Shown here one piece after another: positions 33,834-44,137 of a DNA stretch of 64,000 nt. Location: assembly GCF_002160985.1 (NCBI RefSeq), contig NZ_NFLQ01000010.1:50151-114150 (forward strand). Direction: 5' to 3'. The DNA is from Lachnoclostridium sp. An118. GTDB lineage: Bacteria; Bacillota; Clostridia; Lachnospirales; Lachnospiraceae. A model generated the notes under the pieces. It was not told the DNA's origin and searched no databases. It was given only the letters and a program-made list of their open reading frames with translations. The position numbers were made by a program, and so were the translations under genes. Each line of letters starts with the position of its first letter. The first letter of the stretch is position 1.

Positions 33834-34821
33834 TAACAAACCCATAATTTATAAAGAATCTTATAAAGATATTGTTGAGGCTAAGAGACTTTTTGATGAA
33901 TATATTAAGATTCTAAAGGAAAGATATGAGATAAATTCGACTGAAAGTTGCTTTATTCCCTTGCTTGATTGTCTTAGAAAATATGGTGAGTTTTATTTGA
34001 ATGAGAATATGTTCAAACAAGCTTTGGAGCCGCTACTCCTTTTTTATAAATATGTTGAACCATTAGAGAAACAAGAGCCAAGTAAGCTATATACGTATTT
34101 GAGCGTGGCAAGTTTGTTGCTGGCAAAGACATATGATGCATTGGAAGATTATGACATAGCAGAAGAGTATTATAAAAAGTCAGTTGATACTGATCGTATG
34201 CTGAATGATGGAAATTCTACATATAACTCTATTACATATACAAATCTGCTGACGTCATTGTGTGAATTTGGTGATTTTTGCCAAAAGCGTGGCAAATTAT
34301 TAAGAGCAAAAATTTTATATCAGGAAGTTTTGGAGACGATTCAGAACAATGGTGTGTTTTACGGCAGGGAATGGAACGATGTCACTGTATACCATGGGTA
34401 TGAAGATGAAACTACGGTTAATAGAACAGAGGAGGCAACTAGATTTGCAATAATTAGTTTGTGGGAAATTGAAACGGAGCTTCTTAAGGTGGGAAAATTC
34501 AGACCAACTATAAAGAAATACTCCAGAAAATTGATTACCAGTCCCCAAATTCTAAAAAGCTGTGAAGAAGATGACGTAGAATTGCTATCACACGAGATAA
34601 TGATAAACTCATTTGATAAAATTCGTTGGCTAATAGACTTTACATCAAAATCGGAGTTAGAATTCGATATTTGTCAGAATAGATTTTGCGTGGACGCAAA
34701 GTGTTTGACAGCGGTGATGGAATTGGATACCAGTGATGTCTGTCAATTAGTAGTTCATACAGTGGATATAGACCAAGCAACTAAAATTTTAAAGGAAATA
34801 GTTAAGATGTTGAATGAATAA
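33784..34821 (+). CDS. TPR-like 3' part of the frame-split TIR gene
   Basis: 345 residues of helical TPR-like sequence (LRKYGEFYLNENMFKQALEP, then LAKTYDALEDYDIAEEYYKK), ending in a small alpha/beta segment. It overlaps the TIR-Sel1 frame by 50 bp and no ribosome binding site precedes its first ATG. With one base shifted at the A9 run the product would read on from YKKK into DDNKPIIYKESY, giving one protein of about 740 residues like the TIR-Sel1-TPR protein at 53492. It may be made by slippage, be phase-variable, or be broken. Confidence 0.6.
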   Translation: MMTTVKCLNDCIKKKDDNKPIIYKESYKDIVEAKRLFDEYIKILKERYEINSTESCFIPLLDCLRKYGEFYLNENMFKQALEPLLLFYKYVEPLEKQEPSKLYTYLSVASLLLAKTYDALEDYDIAEEYYKKSVDTDRMLNDGNSTYNSITYTNLLTSLCEFGDFCQKRGKLLRAKILYQEVLETIQNNGVFYGREWNDVTVYHGYEDETTVNRTEEATRFAIISLWEIETELLKVGKFRPTIKKYSRKLITSPQILKSCEEDDVELLSHEIMINSFDKIRWLIDFTSKSELEFDICQNRFCVDAKCLTAVMELDTSDVCQLVVHTVDIDQATKILKEIVKMLNE

Positions 34822-34931
34822 TAGTAAGCGCTAAATATTTAAATGATAATCGTTATGCGAATGTCGTTAAGACTTTCGAAGAGCAAACATCGTATCTGGT
34901 TTTCCATGTGAATTAGATGAGGGAATAACTT

Positions 34932-37882
34932 ATGGCAAAGATAGGAGAATACCGACTGCGGATTTATGATCTTCTATATGAAAAACCTATTTGCGAATAT
35001 GCAGAAACCAGAGGAAACAAGAAGCAGAGTAATGTTCTGATCCTTGGAACCGGATGGACCGGAAACGAGGCATTCAAGGCGGCATTCTGGGCCGGTCAGG
35101 CACTGGATACGGAACTGAATATCACCGTGGCTTCTCAGAATGCGGCAGCTTATAAGGAGCAGGTCCTTTCTGCAAAGGCTGGAGCATATATGCCTGCGCT
35201 TAAATTATATGCGGAGCAGAAACATTATGCGAATCTGTGTTTTGTCGATATTGATGTTGAAGAAGGAGTGGATGCTGCCGGACTGGCTCCGCTTGATTTT
35301 GCTGCTAATAGATATAATTATGTTATCATCTCTCTGGGTGATGCAGAATATAACTGGCTGGCGGCTTCGGAACTGATTACGCAGATTTCTGAGGCACAGG
35401 CAGAATCGGCAGAGCAGCAACACGGAGTACTTGTCAATATCTTCAACGAATTTTCTGACAGTATCAGTACAGATGAGCAGGAGATGCTGATGGATGAAGG
35501 TCGGGACAATGGCATCGAGGTACATTTCTTTGGTAATGAATCTGTGATTGGCACAGAACTTGATCAAATCGCCCGCAATATCAATTTTAGCTATAGTATG
35601 AAATATGACCAGCGCATTAACAAACAGGATGCGGATAATCAGTTTGAGGAAAGCCGAATTGCCGAATTTGTGGAGTCTCCAAAGGACTATGAGGTTGGGG
35701 ATATCAGCGTCATAGCCAATTTTATCGGTGCAAAGTACGCGGCGGATTCTTCCTTTGCATCTGCAGTTCATATTCCGGTAAAGCTGGCTATGTGCAGAAA
35801 AGCGGACAAAAAGAAGGATCCCGTGGATACACTAAAGGAAGCTATCCGAAAGAAGAATAAGCTTTACTGGAGTCTGGTTGCTTTGGAACATCGTCGCTGG
35901 AATGCATATACCGTAACACGCGGGTTCCGTGCACCGACACCTGAGGAAGAGGAAACACTGCTTTACCAAAATGGTAATACCCATCAGGATAAACAGCGAC
36001 TCCTACATATGTGTCTGTGTGATTGTGGAACGAAAGCTTCGTTGACAAATGACTTTGATCATCAGTATGATTTATGGATCAGAAAAAAATGCCCGGTAAA
36101 CGATCCGTCTGAACTTGACCGGGCCAGCTTGAGAGCACATCAGCTCACCAAAAAGCTATCCAGCCAGGTTGACATAGAAGCTGTTCTTCATCATGTTGCC
36201 GGCAGTAGTCCCGAGTATTCCAACCTGAGACGTGCGATTTCGAAACTGGCCAATGATGACGATAATTCTCTGGTGCTTTATCAGAAGTCTCTGGATGTAG
36301 CAATGGAATATGCGTTATCAATTTCCTCAGAGGAGGCAGACCGCCTTACAGAAGTAGACCAGATGCTTTCAACGATTAAAATCAGAAATGCCAGGATGGA
36401 TTTTTTCAGCCTGGATGAACAGCTGGTGGAAATGTTGCCATTTGCGCTTTGGTATGGGAAGAAGTATGGAACAGTAATCACTTTGAGTGATGGAATGACC
36501 ACATCTACATATGATGTAATCATTCCAACGCTTTTCTGTGCGCAGAATGCTATATTTATTGGGAAAGCAGTCAACAGCCGGAAATACCAGAAGGCGATTG
36601 CAAAATATTTTGAGAGTCGTGGAAAGAATACGATGCCGGAGTTTATAACACTATCATCCATGGATGTGGAGTCGATATTTGCTTGCCTTGAGGAGCAACT
36701 TATAAAGTATGGACATCATGATATCGTCATTAATTGTGTGCCAAATCGGGGGTATGATGCGGCTCTTGCTATCGGGCGACTGATGGAAAAGTATCCGGGA
36801 AATATCAATGCTGTCCAGTATCTGCAAAATAAGGGGATCGTATCGTTTTCGACAGATAAAAATGTTGGTGTTGGATTGGATAATAGGAATTTTTCGCTTG
36901 CGGAATATATCCAGCTTATGGGCGGAAGGATTGCCAATGAATATGCTGGTCTTTATGACAGCAGTGAGTATGAGTCTATCATGGCATTGTTTAAGAAATA
37001 TTGTGAGCCGACGCATCTTAAATGTGCCAATGGAAAGGCTTCTGGCAGTTTCAATACCTGGGCCGCAGTTACAAAATTCTTTTCTCAGTCGGCAAAAGAC
37101 ACGAATTACGGCGATGGAATAAAGCAGGAACTGGAAGGTGATGAACTACATTATACAGGTTCATTCCCCGAAGCTATCTTCCGAAATTCAATGATCGGCA
37201 ATGTGCTGGAACAATTGCAGACGTATCACATCATTCGTGATTATGAGAGGAATATTGCAGGCAACATAATTGCGGTTGATTTTGTATATATAAATCCAGA
37301 GATTGGAGATTTGCTACGACGGTTTGAACTGGGGCAGGTAACCGAAGAAGATCAGTATAAGTCATTAAAATTTATTCCAATGAATGGCGGTTTGAAGGTT
37401 TCCAGCCGCCTTGTGCAGCAGGCGCCGATCATATCTCCCGGTGAAACGGAAGCACATAGAAAGGTGAAAATGGCTTTCTTGCAGGATCTTCAGCAGAGGA
37501 GATACATAGAGAATCTGCAGATTAATTCGGATGACGATACGGTTTCCTTTGCATTCCGCGATACAGCCACCATGAGACTTATGAAAACACAGGGACTGAT
37601 TTTTGAGTTGATTGTCTATTACCTGATGCGTGAATCGGGAAAATATGATGATGTGGAAACCGGCGTTAAGATTGCCTGGGATTCTGAAGATATTCCACAG
37701 GAGCAACAGTTGATTGAAATGCTTGATCGAAAGGGGCCATCTTGCTTTGGATACAGTGAATATGTAAAAGCCAGAAGTAATCAAACAGACCATCATTGGT
37801 GAAAGTGAATCTGTAAAAAATGAGATTGATATCATCGCTTTAAACGGAATGAATGCCACGATGGTTTCCTGCAAGACATCCG
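34932..37882 (+). pseudogene. Rossmann-RyR-CARF-nuclease effector, frameshifted and split by IS21
   Basis: The open part (to 37802, 956 residues) starts with a Rossmann domain (LILGTGWTGNEAFKAAFWAG, about 35-55). A RyR-like domain follows (LVALEHRRWNAYTVTRGF, about 317). Next come a CARF-like DUF1887-type sensor (DIVINCVPNRGYDAALAIG, about 600) and a winged-helix region. After the TGA at 37800 coding resumes in the +1 frame with ESVKNEIDIIALNGMNATM then VSCKTS, the PD-(D/E)XK centre of Card1/Can2-like nucleases. A single extra A near 37773-37776 explains the shift. IS21 then interrupts it at 37883, and the last codons lie at 40236-40426. AGATGAGGGAATAACTT precedes the ATG. Confidence 0.65.
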
Positions 37883-37983
37883 TGTTAGCGTCGGGCGAGT
37901 TTCGCCATTCAGAGTCGGATTAAAAACGCCAATCTCAGTCAATTTAAAATCGCCAATGCATCATGTATGTATGTTATTAACAG

Positions 37984-38787
37984 TTACGCATTTTTATACT
38001 CCGTATGTTTTGCGATACCAGCCTCAAGACCAAGTGTTTCCAGCTTGCGTCCCCGGTAACTGTCACCTTTGATCATAAATACAGTGGCGTCATCAAAAAC
38101 CCGGTCTAAAGAACAAAGCAGCGTATCATCTTCGCTGAAATATTCGCCCCACTGGTTTGGTGTTTTGTTGCTGGTAAAAATCATGGTGCTGGGACCATCT
38201 TTATTATAGCGGCGGTCAATCACATCAAAGAACATACGGGTGTTCTCTTTATCGAACACACACCTGCCGATCTCATCAATGATCAGGCAGGAAGGCTTTA
38301 CCAGCCCGTTGATGACAGCCCCCTCCCGGCCGTGTTTCCTTGCATCCGTCAACTTTTGGTTGAGTTCGCTTGCCCTTAAGAAATAAGTCTTATATCCTTT
38401 CAGGCAGCATTCCCGCCCAAAAGCCATGGCCAGATGAGTTTTGCCTACACCCTGCGGCCCAATAAATGCCAGATTTTTTCCTGCATACAGAGCGGACAGA
38501 GAAGAGAGGTTCTTCAGTGACTGCACATGCTTTCCATGGAGCCGGCTGAAATCAAATCTTTCAAAGGTTTTCGGCTCATTCATAGGAAGCTTGCTCAGTT
38601 TTAGCATTGTGTGGACCATGGAGTCATATTTTTTCTGCTCCAGGTATTCAAAAACTCCGCAGACTGCCTCCAGAGCTTCCGGCGAAAGTTCTTTTTCATC
38701 GGCATAGCTGGCCAGTTCTGTTGTATAAAGATCGATCTTCAGTGCCTTTGCACTGGACTGGATTCTTTCAAGTATTGATTCATTCAT
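37984..38787 (-). CDS. istB: IstB, IS21 helper ATPase
   Basis: A 267-residue AAA+ protein that directs IstA to target DNA. Walker A is GPQGVGKTH, with AGKNLAFI before it. Walker B is SCLIIDEIGRCVFD, and STMIFTSNKTPNQW gives sensor 1. GAGGAGG lies 8 nt before the ATG at 38787. Its start overlaps the istA end by 8 bp, the usual arrangement. Confidence 0.9.
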   Translation of the reverse strand: MNESILERIQSSAKALKIDLYTTELASYADEKELSPEALEAVCGVFEYLEQKKYDSMVHTMLKLSKLPMNEPKTFERFDFSRLHGKHVQSLKNLSSLSALYAGKNLAFIGPQGVGKTHLAMAFGRECCLKGYKTYFLRASELNQKLTDARKHGREGAVINGLVKPSCLIIDEIGRCVFDKENTRMFFDVIDRRYNKDGPSTMIFTSNKTPNQWGEYFSEDDTLLCSLDRVFDDATVFMIKGDSYRGRKLETLGLEAGIAKHTEYKNA

Positions 38788-40099
38788 CCCACAGGCCCTC
38801 CTCAAAGTTGAATTTTTCAAATCCGGAGTGCTGTTTGGGTGGCTCTATCTGAAAGATCCGGGTTTTGACTGGCATTGATGGGACTTCTTCCGGCTGTTCT
38901 GTCACATACTGATCCCGGCAGAAACTGTCTCTTCTCATCCAGGTAACATCATGGGTGGTCAGGACTTTGCTGAGATCGGATGCGTAGATATAGAGGGTAA
39001 AGGAATCTCTCCGGATCCTGCAGGTCTTCTGGGTGTACCAGTACGGGACGCCGAAGCGCCGCCCTTCATAATGGACAAATCCATCGAAAGAAATTTTTCT
39101 TTCCGGACAGAGATAGAAAGCAAGTGCCTGTGTTTTTGTTAATACGGAAGCAACAGCCATGCAGTCTTCCTGATGCTTTTCACAGGGGATACAGTCCACC
39201 GCTTTATGGTATATGCTGTTCTGGCGGTTGCACCATCCGATGGCTTCCAGATTTAATTCGGTAATCGTGCCAAAAACTCTGCCAGCAAGGAAGTTATCTT
39301 TTACGAAGCGGATCAGGCGCTCCACCTTTCCTTTGGTGAAAGGATGCCTTGGTTTACAGAGCTTCGTCTGGAAACCGATCGTTTCCATGAACACTTTATA
39401 ATCTTTCTGCCAGATAGGATGTCCCTCTGGATCACGCCGGATCACGACACTTTTCATGTTGTCTGTCAGTATATAGTGCGGGATTCCCATATAAGTAAAA
39501 GCATGGATCATCCCTATGAAAAGATTTTCCTGTCTGGCATTGGGGAAGAATTCGATGTATCTTTCCCCGCAATGATGGCAGATCATAGCAAAACATGCGA
39601 CCTTATAGGAAGCATCGGTATTTGTATCTACCTGGACAAAGCCCCAGTCCATCTGATAGGATTCCCCAGGGGAAGTTTGATATCTGCGTCCCCGGTTTCC
39701 CTGAGGGGCAACGAGCTGACGCTTGGGCGGGACAAGATCCCGGTGATCAGCGATATAAGTTTTTACGGTTGTTAACCCACCGGTATATCCAGCTTCCTGC
39801 AGCCGCTCAAAGCATACAGAAGAATTCGTGACGCCTTTTCGGAGCAGTCCGTCAATAATGCCGCTATATCCGGTCAGAACCGTAGCTGTTGATTTTTGTC
39901 CTGTCCTCCCATGTGGCGTAACAATAAAGTTATTTTCTTTTAAGTGCCTTAGCCTGGATCTGCTGAGCCCGGTTCGGCGTTCCAGTTCTGCAAGATTAAT
40001 TTTGGCAAGGTTGAAATTTTCGCCTTGTTCCTGCTTTATTTCGTTGATTGCTTGTGTTATGATTTTTTGTAAGTCATTACATGTAGCATCTTCGTGCAT
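38780..40099 (-). CDS. istA: IstA, IS21 transposase
   Basis: A DDE transposase of about 440 residues. An N-terminal HTH (LAELERRTGLSRSRLRHLKE) is followed by the integrase core: MDWGFVQVD, ILTDNMKSVV and the HPFTKGKVERLIRFVK helix with the catalytic glutamate. The start at 40099 follows AAGGAGG; a longer frame from 40132 has no site. It looks intact, so the element may still move. Confidence 0.9.
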   Translation of the reverse strand: MHEDATCNDLQKIITQAINEIKQEQGENFNLAKINLAELERRTGLSRSRLRHLKENNFIVTPHGRTGQKSTATVLTGYSGIIDGLLRKGVTNSSVCFERLQEAGYTGGLTTVKTYIADHRDLVPPKRQLVAPQGNRGRRYQTSPGESYQMDWGFVQVDTNTDASYKVACFAMICHHCGERYIEFFPNARQENLFIGMIHAFTYMGIPHYILTDNMKSVVIRRDPEGHPIWQKDYKVFMETIGFQTKLCKPRHPFTKGKVERLIRFVKDNFLAGRVFGTITELNLEAIGWCNRQNSIYHKAVDCIPCEKHQEDCMAVASVLTKTQALAFYLCPERKISFDGFVHYEGRRFGVPYWYTQKTCRIRRDSFTLYIYASDLSKVLTTHDVTWMRRDSFCRDQYVTEQPEEVPSMPVKTRIFQIEPPKQHSGFEKFNFEEGLWDE

Positions 40100-40235
40100 A
40101 AATCCTCCTTTTCTGATGCATTGGCTTATCATCAGTATAAGAGGATGAAGACCTGTATGTAATGGCTTTTTTAATTTGACTAGGATTGGCTATTTTAGCC
40201 TGACACTAGATGGTTATTTTAACCCGACGCTAATA

Positions 40236-40426
40236 CCGATAATGATAATATGCAGTGGGTATATGAGATCAGAGCGGTATCGGATCACTTCCAGTCAAAG
40301 GGTGTGCTGGCGGTCTCTTCGGACTATCGGAATAAGAGCAGAGCTGCGTTTGTGGAGCGGGCAAATCAGATGAATGTTACGCTCTGGGGGACGGAGACGC
40401 TGTGGAATTCAATGTTCAAGGCGTGA
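40236..40426 (+). pseudogene. Orphaned 3' end of the RyR-CARF-nuclease gene
   Basis: Directly right of IS21 the frame reads NMQWVYEIRAVSDHFQSKG, ERANQMNVTLWGTET and ends at TGA 40424. This matches the C-terminus of DUF1887/Card1-type nucleases after the CK active-site strand. Joined to 37882 it restores the frame. It has no start of its own. Confidence 0.75.
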
Positions 40427-40440
40427 GCAGAATAAGCAGG

Positions 40441-40482
40441 AAAGAACCATCGGTATTGAAGCACCAATACAGATGGTTCTTT
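40441..40482. terminator. Bidirectional terminator between convergent genes
   Basis: AAAGAACCATC pairs with GATGGTTCTTT, and inside it GTATTG pairs with CAATAC, giving a 17-bp stem with one mismatch. A- and T-rich flanks occur on both sides. It ends the broken effector gene and the converging RyR gene. AGTTTCA at 40494-40500 lies just right of it. Confidence 0.8.
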
Positions 40483-40510
40483 AGTATTCTTATAGTTTCA
40501 GGCAGGAGTT

Positions 40511-43500
40511 TTACCTCTCAAAAGTATTGTTTTTCTCTCCTTCAATATCCCAAGCAGTTTCAATGATCAAATCTGTTTGCTCGATATTGGTATTATCCAC
40601 TTCCTGGAAATAAGTATAGATTTCTTCAAAGGAGAAATAACGACTAAATCTTTTATCCAAATACGGTTCAATTTCTTCTCGAGATTTAAAACTCTCATAA
40701 TCTTTCCAGTTTACCTTGCGCATGGCGGTTACACTTAATTGTCGATGTAAGTCAATCAAGTCATCCCAAGAACAAAGACAAGGATGTAATTTAGCAATTT
40801 GCAAAACATGTCGTTTGACCCCAGAACTCATAAACTGAATTACCCGGTTGGAATCGACAGGTAACCATCCACGTGTCAGTTGGAAACAGCACCATCTCAT
40901 ATGTTCGTAACGCGCTAATTGTTCAATCAACCTTTTATTTGACGTGATTTTGGCCTTGTAATTAGAGGCAAGCTCTTTACGGATTTTTTTATTCCACCAA
41001 GCATCACTATTCTGTATGAACCATGAGTCGGGGAAAACCCCTGCCTCATAGAGTCTGTAGGGAATGCTGACAGCCGCTCCGAAGGAAGAGTCGCGATTAT
41101 ATAGTCTTTTAAAGTATGAATTTAGTTCTTTATTGCAACTATTATTATCCAGGCTCGCCTTACGATATTGTAGATGTATACACTGAGATACGGTCTCTAT
41201 TATGCCGCCAGATAATTGATCCCAGGAATATAAACTCTCTTTAGTTCCAAAGGGAATCAAGTTGTAGTCATTGAACCATTGTTTTCCATGTTCTTCTTCT
41301 TTCGGGACAATTAGTTCATTGACTAGTCCAGCAATATCCGGATCAAAACAGCGCACGGCAATAGTAGCATTATATTTTGAATAATTATTACTGTGACCGG
41401 TTAATACAGATTGACGGACCGTATGTTCACGTATTTTTATAGCAAGGCTTATACCTTCTGTATCAGAAGAGGAATCAACTATATAATATAGATATTCAGA
41501 AGGATTCCACAGCTTTTCCAGTTCTGCTTGTAAGGCCTGGCTGGAAAAGGAAGTGTGTGTGAATTCTATATCAGGGAAATTTATATCCGTTATCTTAGCC
41601 TTAATGTCACGAGCACCCGGGTTTTCAATTTTTCCATTCAGTAATGAAACGGAGGCTAGTCCGGGGCATTGTGATATTATTGAATGATATAATTCAGTAG
41701 CATAAGGTGAAATTATACTTATTTTTGATTTCACGTTAGTATCAAAGCGAGGTAATGTCCAAAATGCTTCTTTAATAAGCCATTCTGAATATTTAAGATT
41801 TTTATTATCTGTTGCTAACACAATATGTATGCACTGAGTATCGTTACCAGCATTTCTGGCAAGGGTAAGTGGATAAAAGTGTGGATGTCGAGCAAACAAA
41901 AAGTCTGCGCTTCGCTTTGCTTCATCTATTAGATATATTTTTATCAACTTCAATCCAGATTGTTTAGTTATTTCACTATCTTCTGTAAAATAGCTGAGGG
42001 CTGTGTCCAGTAGAGGTGTGATCTCTGCCTCGTGACAACGAATGTATAAATCCAGATTTTGCCAATCAGAGATACTTGTTTCACCCTGTGTGATACTGGA
42101 TTTTATTTTATCTAATATATTGATTGCGTCACGAAGATTTAAACTATAATCATCATTTACAAGAAGAATCCGTTGATTCTGATTGCTTACTAAAGTAGAT
42201 TCCGGCGCTTCGGATATAATTTCATGCCATTTAGGAGGTGCGGTGTGAATTATCCAATCACAAATTGAACTTTCATAATCACAGTTTAATGTATACGTCC
42301 CATTGCTATCTATATTGGAAGGTAACGGGTGATTTTTTATTTCGGTTTTCTCTTTAGAAATATAGGAACTTTTATAATAGATAGCTCCACGAATAATATT
42401 TTTTATTGTTCCAAAATAAGCGGGAACTGGATAACCATTTTCACAACACATAATAAGATGGCTTAAGGTTTTTGCCATAATTTCGTCAGAGGCATTCTTA
42501 TAAGTACAAAATATTTTCTCGCATAGTTCTCCGGCAGAGTTAAACTCGTGCGCTCCTAATTTTGCCTTTATTTTTTGTAATTCACCATATGCCTGTTTGG
42601 TGTCATCGTTTTCATCAACTTGGCTACTAGTTGCAGTTGTTTGATTAGACGTATTAAAAATTGACAATGATTCTGACGGAAAAAGCATATTCGCTATTCG
42701 AAATAGTTCTTCCTGATAGTAAGTGTTCTTATCGGTCGCATTTTCCCAAATATACCATATAGATGCAATGACCGATAATGAGGCAATACGTTCAAAAAAC
42801 AGATTTTTTTCTTCCGAAAGTTGGGCAAATTCTTCGTCGTCTTTATAGTATTTGGAGCGGCCGTCACAGGATGGAATGTCCTTGATAAGTGAATATAACG
42901 AAATTTGTTTTTCTCTATAGTGTAACTGAACATCTACATTTTCAAAGTCTCTTTTACTTCGATTACCTGCTGACCATTTATCAAGGTTTTTCTTCAATTT
43001 TGATAGATTATTATTTTTATTAAGATTATCGCTATCCCCATTTTCCTTAAGATTCTTGTTATCTATATCCACCTTTAGAATGTCACAAATATATTCGCAA
43101 TAAAGTTCGATATCTGACTCTTTCAGGATTCTTCGACCATTAAGAGTATACTGATCGTTTTTGTCGGGTTCCAAGTGCTTCCGTTCTTCTGCTGTTAATT
43201 TTTCAATAGGAGTCAATACCTTCATCCATTGTCTTTTAAATTCATGGCGAATAGGAAATGAATTCATGTTATACGGAATGCCTTTAGAAGTTGTGTTTTC
43301 TAATAACAAATGTAGCATCCTTTCGGAGATACTTTTAGAATCAAGTGGGTTCTGTGTGCGTGAAAAAAGTCTGGTTCGTGCGGTTTTGTTCTCAACAAGA
43401 TAAGTATAAAAATTATTTGTTTTTCCCCGCTGCTCTCGTTCATAAAAAGCGGATGTCTTAATTTTTTCTTTAAGTTCAGGATTGTCGAAAATCGCTGGCT

Positions 43501-43573
43501 TCAGCAAATATTCTACAATGTCTTCGGATTGATAGCCAGGCGGGATTAAATTATTCCAGGTAATACGTATCAT
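40511..43573 (-). CDS. Large Rossmann-RyR domain protein
   Basis: 1020 residues, on the strand opposite to the rest of the locus. The C-terminal RyR-like domain is clear: LARYEHMRWCCFQLTRGWLP (about 883) followed by LHPCLCSWDDLIDLHRQL. The segment SFGAAVSIPYRLYEAG before it matches SFASAVHIPVKLAMC before the RyR domain of the 34932 gene, so the proteins are related. The middle holds two or three Rossmann-like alpha/beta units (QRILLVNDDYSLNL, CIHIVLATDNKNL). The N-terminal 200 residues are not recognised. The ATG at 43573 follows AAAGGAGG by 6 nt. The DNA is AT-rich, suggesting an exchangeable cassette. Confidence 0.7.
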   Translation of the reverse strand: MIRITWNNLIPPGYQSEDIVEYLLKPAIFDNPELKEKIKTSAFYEREQRGKTNNFYTYLVENKTARTRLFSRTQNPLDSKSISERMLHLLLENTTSKGIPYNMNSFPIRHEFKRQWMKVLTPIEKLTAEERKHLEPDKNDQYTLNGRRILKESDIELYCEYICDILKVDIDNKNLKENGDSDNLNKNNNLSKLKKNLDKWSAGNRSKRDFENVDVQLHYREKQISLYSLIKDIPSCDGRSKYYKDDEEFAQLSEEKNLFFERIASLSVIASIWYIWENATDKNTYYQEELFRIANMLFPSESLSIFNTSNQTTATSSQVDENDDTKQAYGELQKIKAKLGAHEFNSAGELCEKIFCTYKNASDEIMAKTLSHLIMCCENGYPVPAYFGTIKNIIRGAIYYKSSYISKEKTEIKNHPLPSNIDSNGTYTLNCDYESSICDWIIHTAPPKWHEIISEAPESTLVSNQNQRILLVNDDYSLNLRDAINILDKIKSSITQGETSISDWQNLDLYIRCHEAEITPLLDTALSYFTEDSEITKQSGLKLIKIYLIDEAKRSADFLFARHPHFYPLTLARNAGNDTQCIHIVLATDNKNLKYSEWLIKEAFWTLPRFDTNVKSKISIISPYATELYHSIISQCPGLASVSLLNGKIENPGARDIKAKITDINFPDIEFTHTSFSSQALQAELEKLWNPSEYLYYIVDSSSDTEGISLAIKIREHTVRQSVLTGHSNNYSKYNATIAVRCFDPDIAGLVNELIVPKEEEHGKQWFNDYNLIPFGTKESLYSWDQLSGGIIETVSQCIHLQYRKASLDNNSCNKELNSYFKRLYNRDSSFGAAVSIPYRLYEAGVFPDSWFIQNSDAWWNKKIRKELASNYKAKITSNKRLIEQLARYEHMRWCCFQLTRGWLPVDSNRVIQFMSSGVKRHVLQIAKLHPCLCSWDDLIDLHRQLSVTAMRKVNWKDYESFKSREEIEPYLDKRFSRYFSFEEIYTYFQEVDNTNIEQTDLIIETAWDIEGEKNNTFER

Positions 43574-43682
43574 GTTAGCCTCCTTTGCATAATTGAAATC
43601 GGATTTAAAGACCATCATAATAATAATTCTTAAAGTTATTATACCCACAAAAAGATACATGCTCAATATTTCCTCGAAAAGA

Positions 43683-43718
43683 AGTTTCAAAAGAACGTTC
43701 CAGAACAGGATGGTTTCA
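43683..43718 (+). promoter_or_regulatory. AGTTTCA/GTTTCA regulatory element 5
   Basis: AGTTTCA (43683-43689) and GTTTCA (43713-43718) lie in the 240-bp divergent gap between the RyR gene and the next rightward unit. Apart from ribosome binding sites nothing else was seen in that gap. Confidence 0.4.
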
Positions 43719-43813
43719 TTCAGAGAAGGCTTGTTATGAGCATATTTGAAATCTCCTTTTTGAATTAATATAGAATCATCAAGAAAACTGTAGCACAGAG
43801 GGAGGAAATAGAC

Positions 43814-44137
43814 ATGAAAAAACTCAATGTAAAACTCGCAATCCAGAATACCGACCGCATCACCATCTATAACACCGGTGATCGTATCGAGTTCTACTAT
43901 AACAACAGCAACAGAAGAGAGAAAGCTACCTGCTTTTATGAGATTCCGTTTTCTCTCTCGGTCAAGAAGTACTTTGGCTGCCATGGCCACACCATCGGCG
44001 AGCTTTATGGCTTTAAGGCCTGGTATAACAAGAAGCTTACAAGCGTCGTAACGACGCTGTTCCGTGAACTGGAGCACTCATTAACCAATGCAAAGACTGT
44101 AGCAGCAAGACAGGAGGTGATCTGCTATGAGAGATAA
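43814..44137 (+). CDS. Uncharacterised 107-residue basic protein
   Basis: First gene of a tightly packed unit that runs to the lipoprotein gene. The N-terminal half is beta-rich (KLNVKLAIQNTDRITIYNTG, then RIEFYYNN), and the rest is helical and basic. GAGGGAGG lies 8 nt before the ATG. The 3' end overlaps the next gene by 11 bp, so translation is coupled. No family recognised. Confidence 0.5.
   Translation: MKKLNVKLAIQNTDRITIYNTGDRIEFYYNNSNRREKATCFYEIPFSLSVKKYFGCHGHTIGELYGFKAWYNKKLTSVVTTLFRELEHSLTNAKTVAARQEVICYER

Larger units (their letters stand above)
37883..40235 (-). mobile_element. IS21-family insertion sequence (complete)
   Basis: The ends carry TTAGCGTCGGG (37885 onward, left) and CCCGACGCTAA (to 40233, right) as inverted repeats and enclose istA and istB. 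Using 37883-40235 as the element with CCG as the duplicated target restores the host gene frame exactly: TGC AAG ACA TCC GAT AAT reads CKTSDN. Multiple internal end repeats such as AAAACGCCAATCT and AAAATCGCCAATG are typical transposase-binding sites of IS21 elements. The element is about 2.35 kb. Confidence 0.85.
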
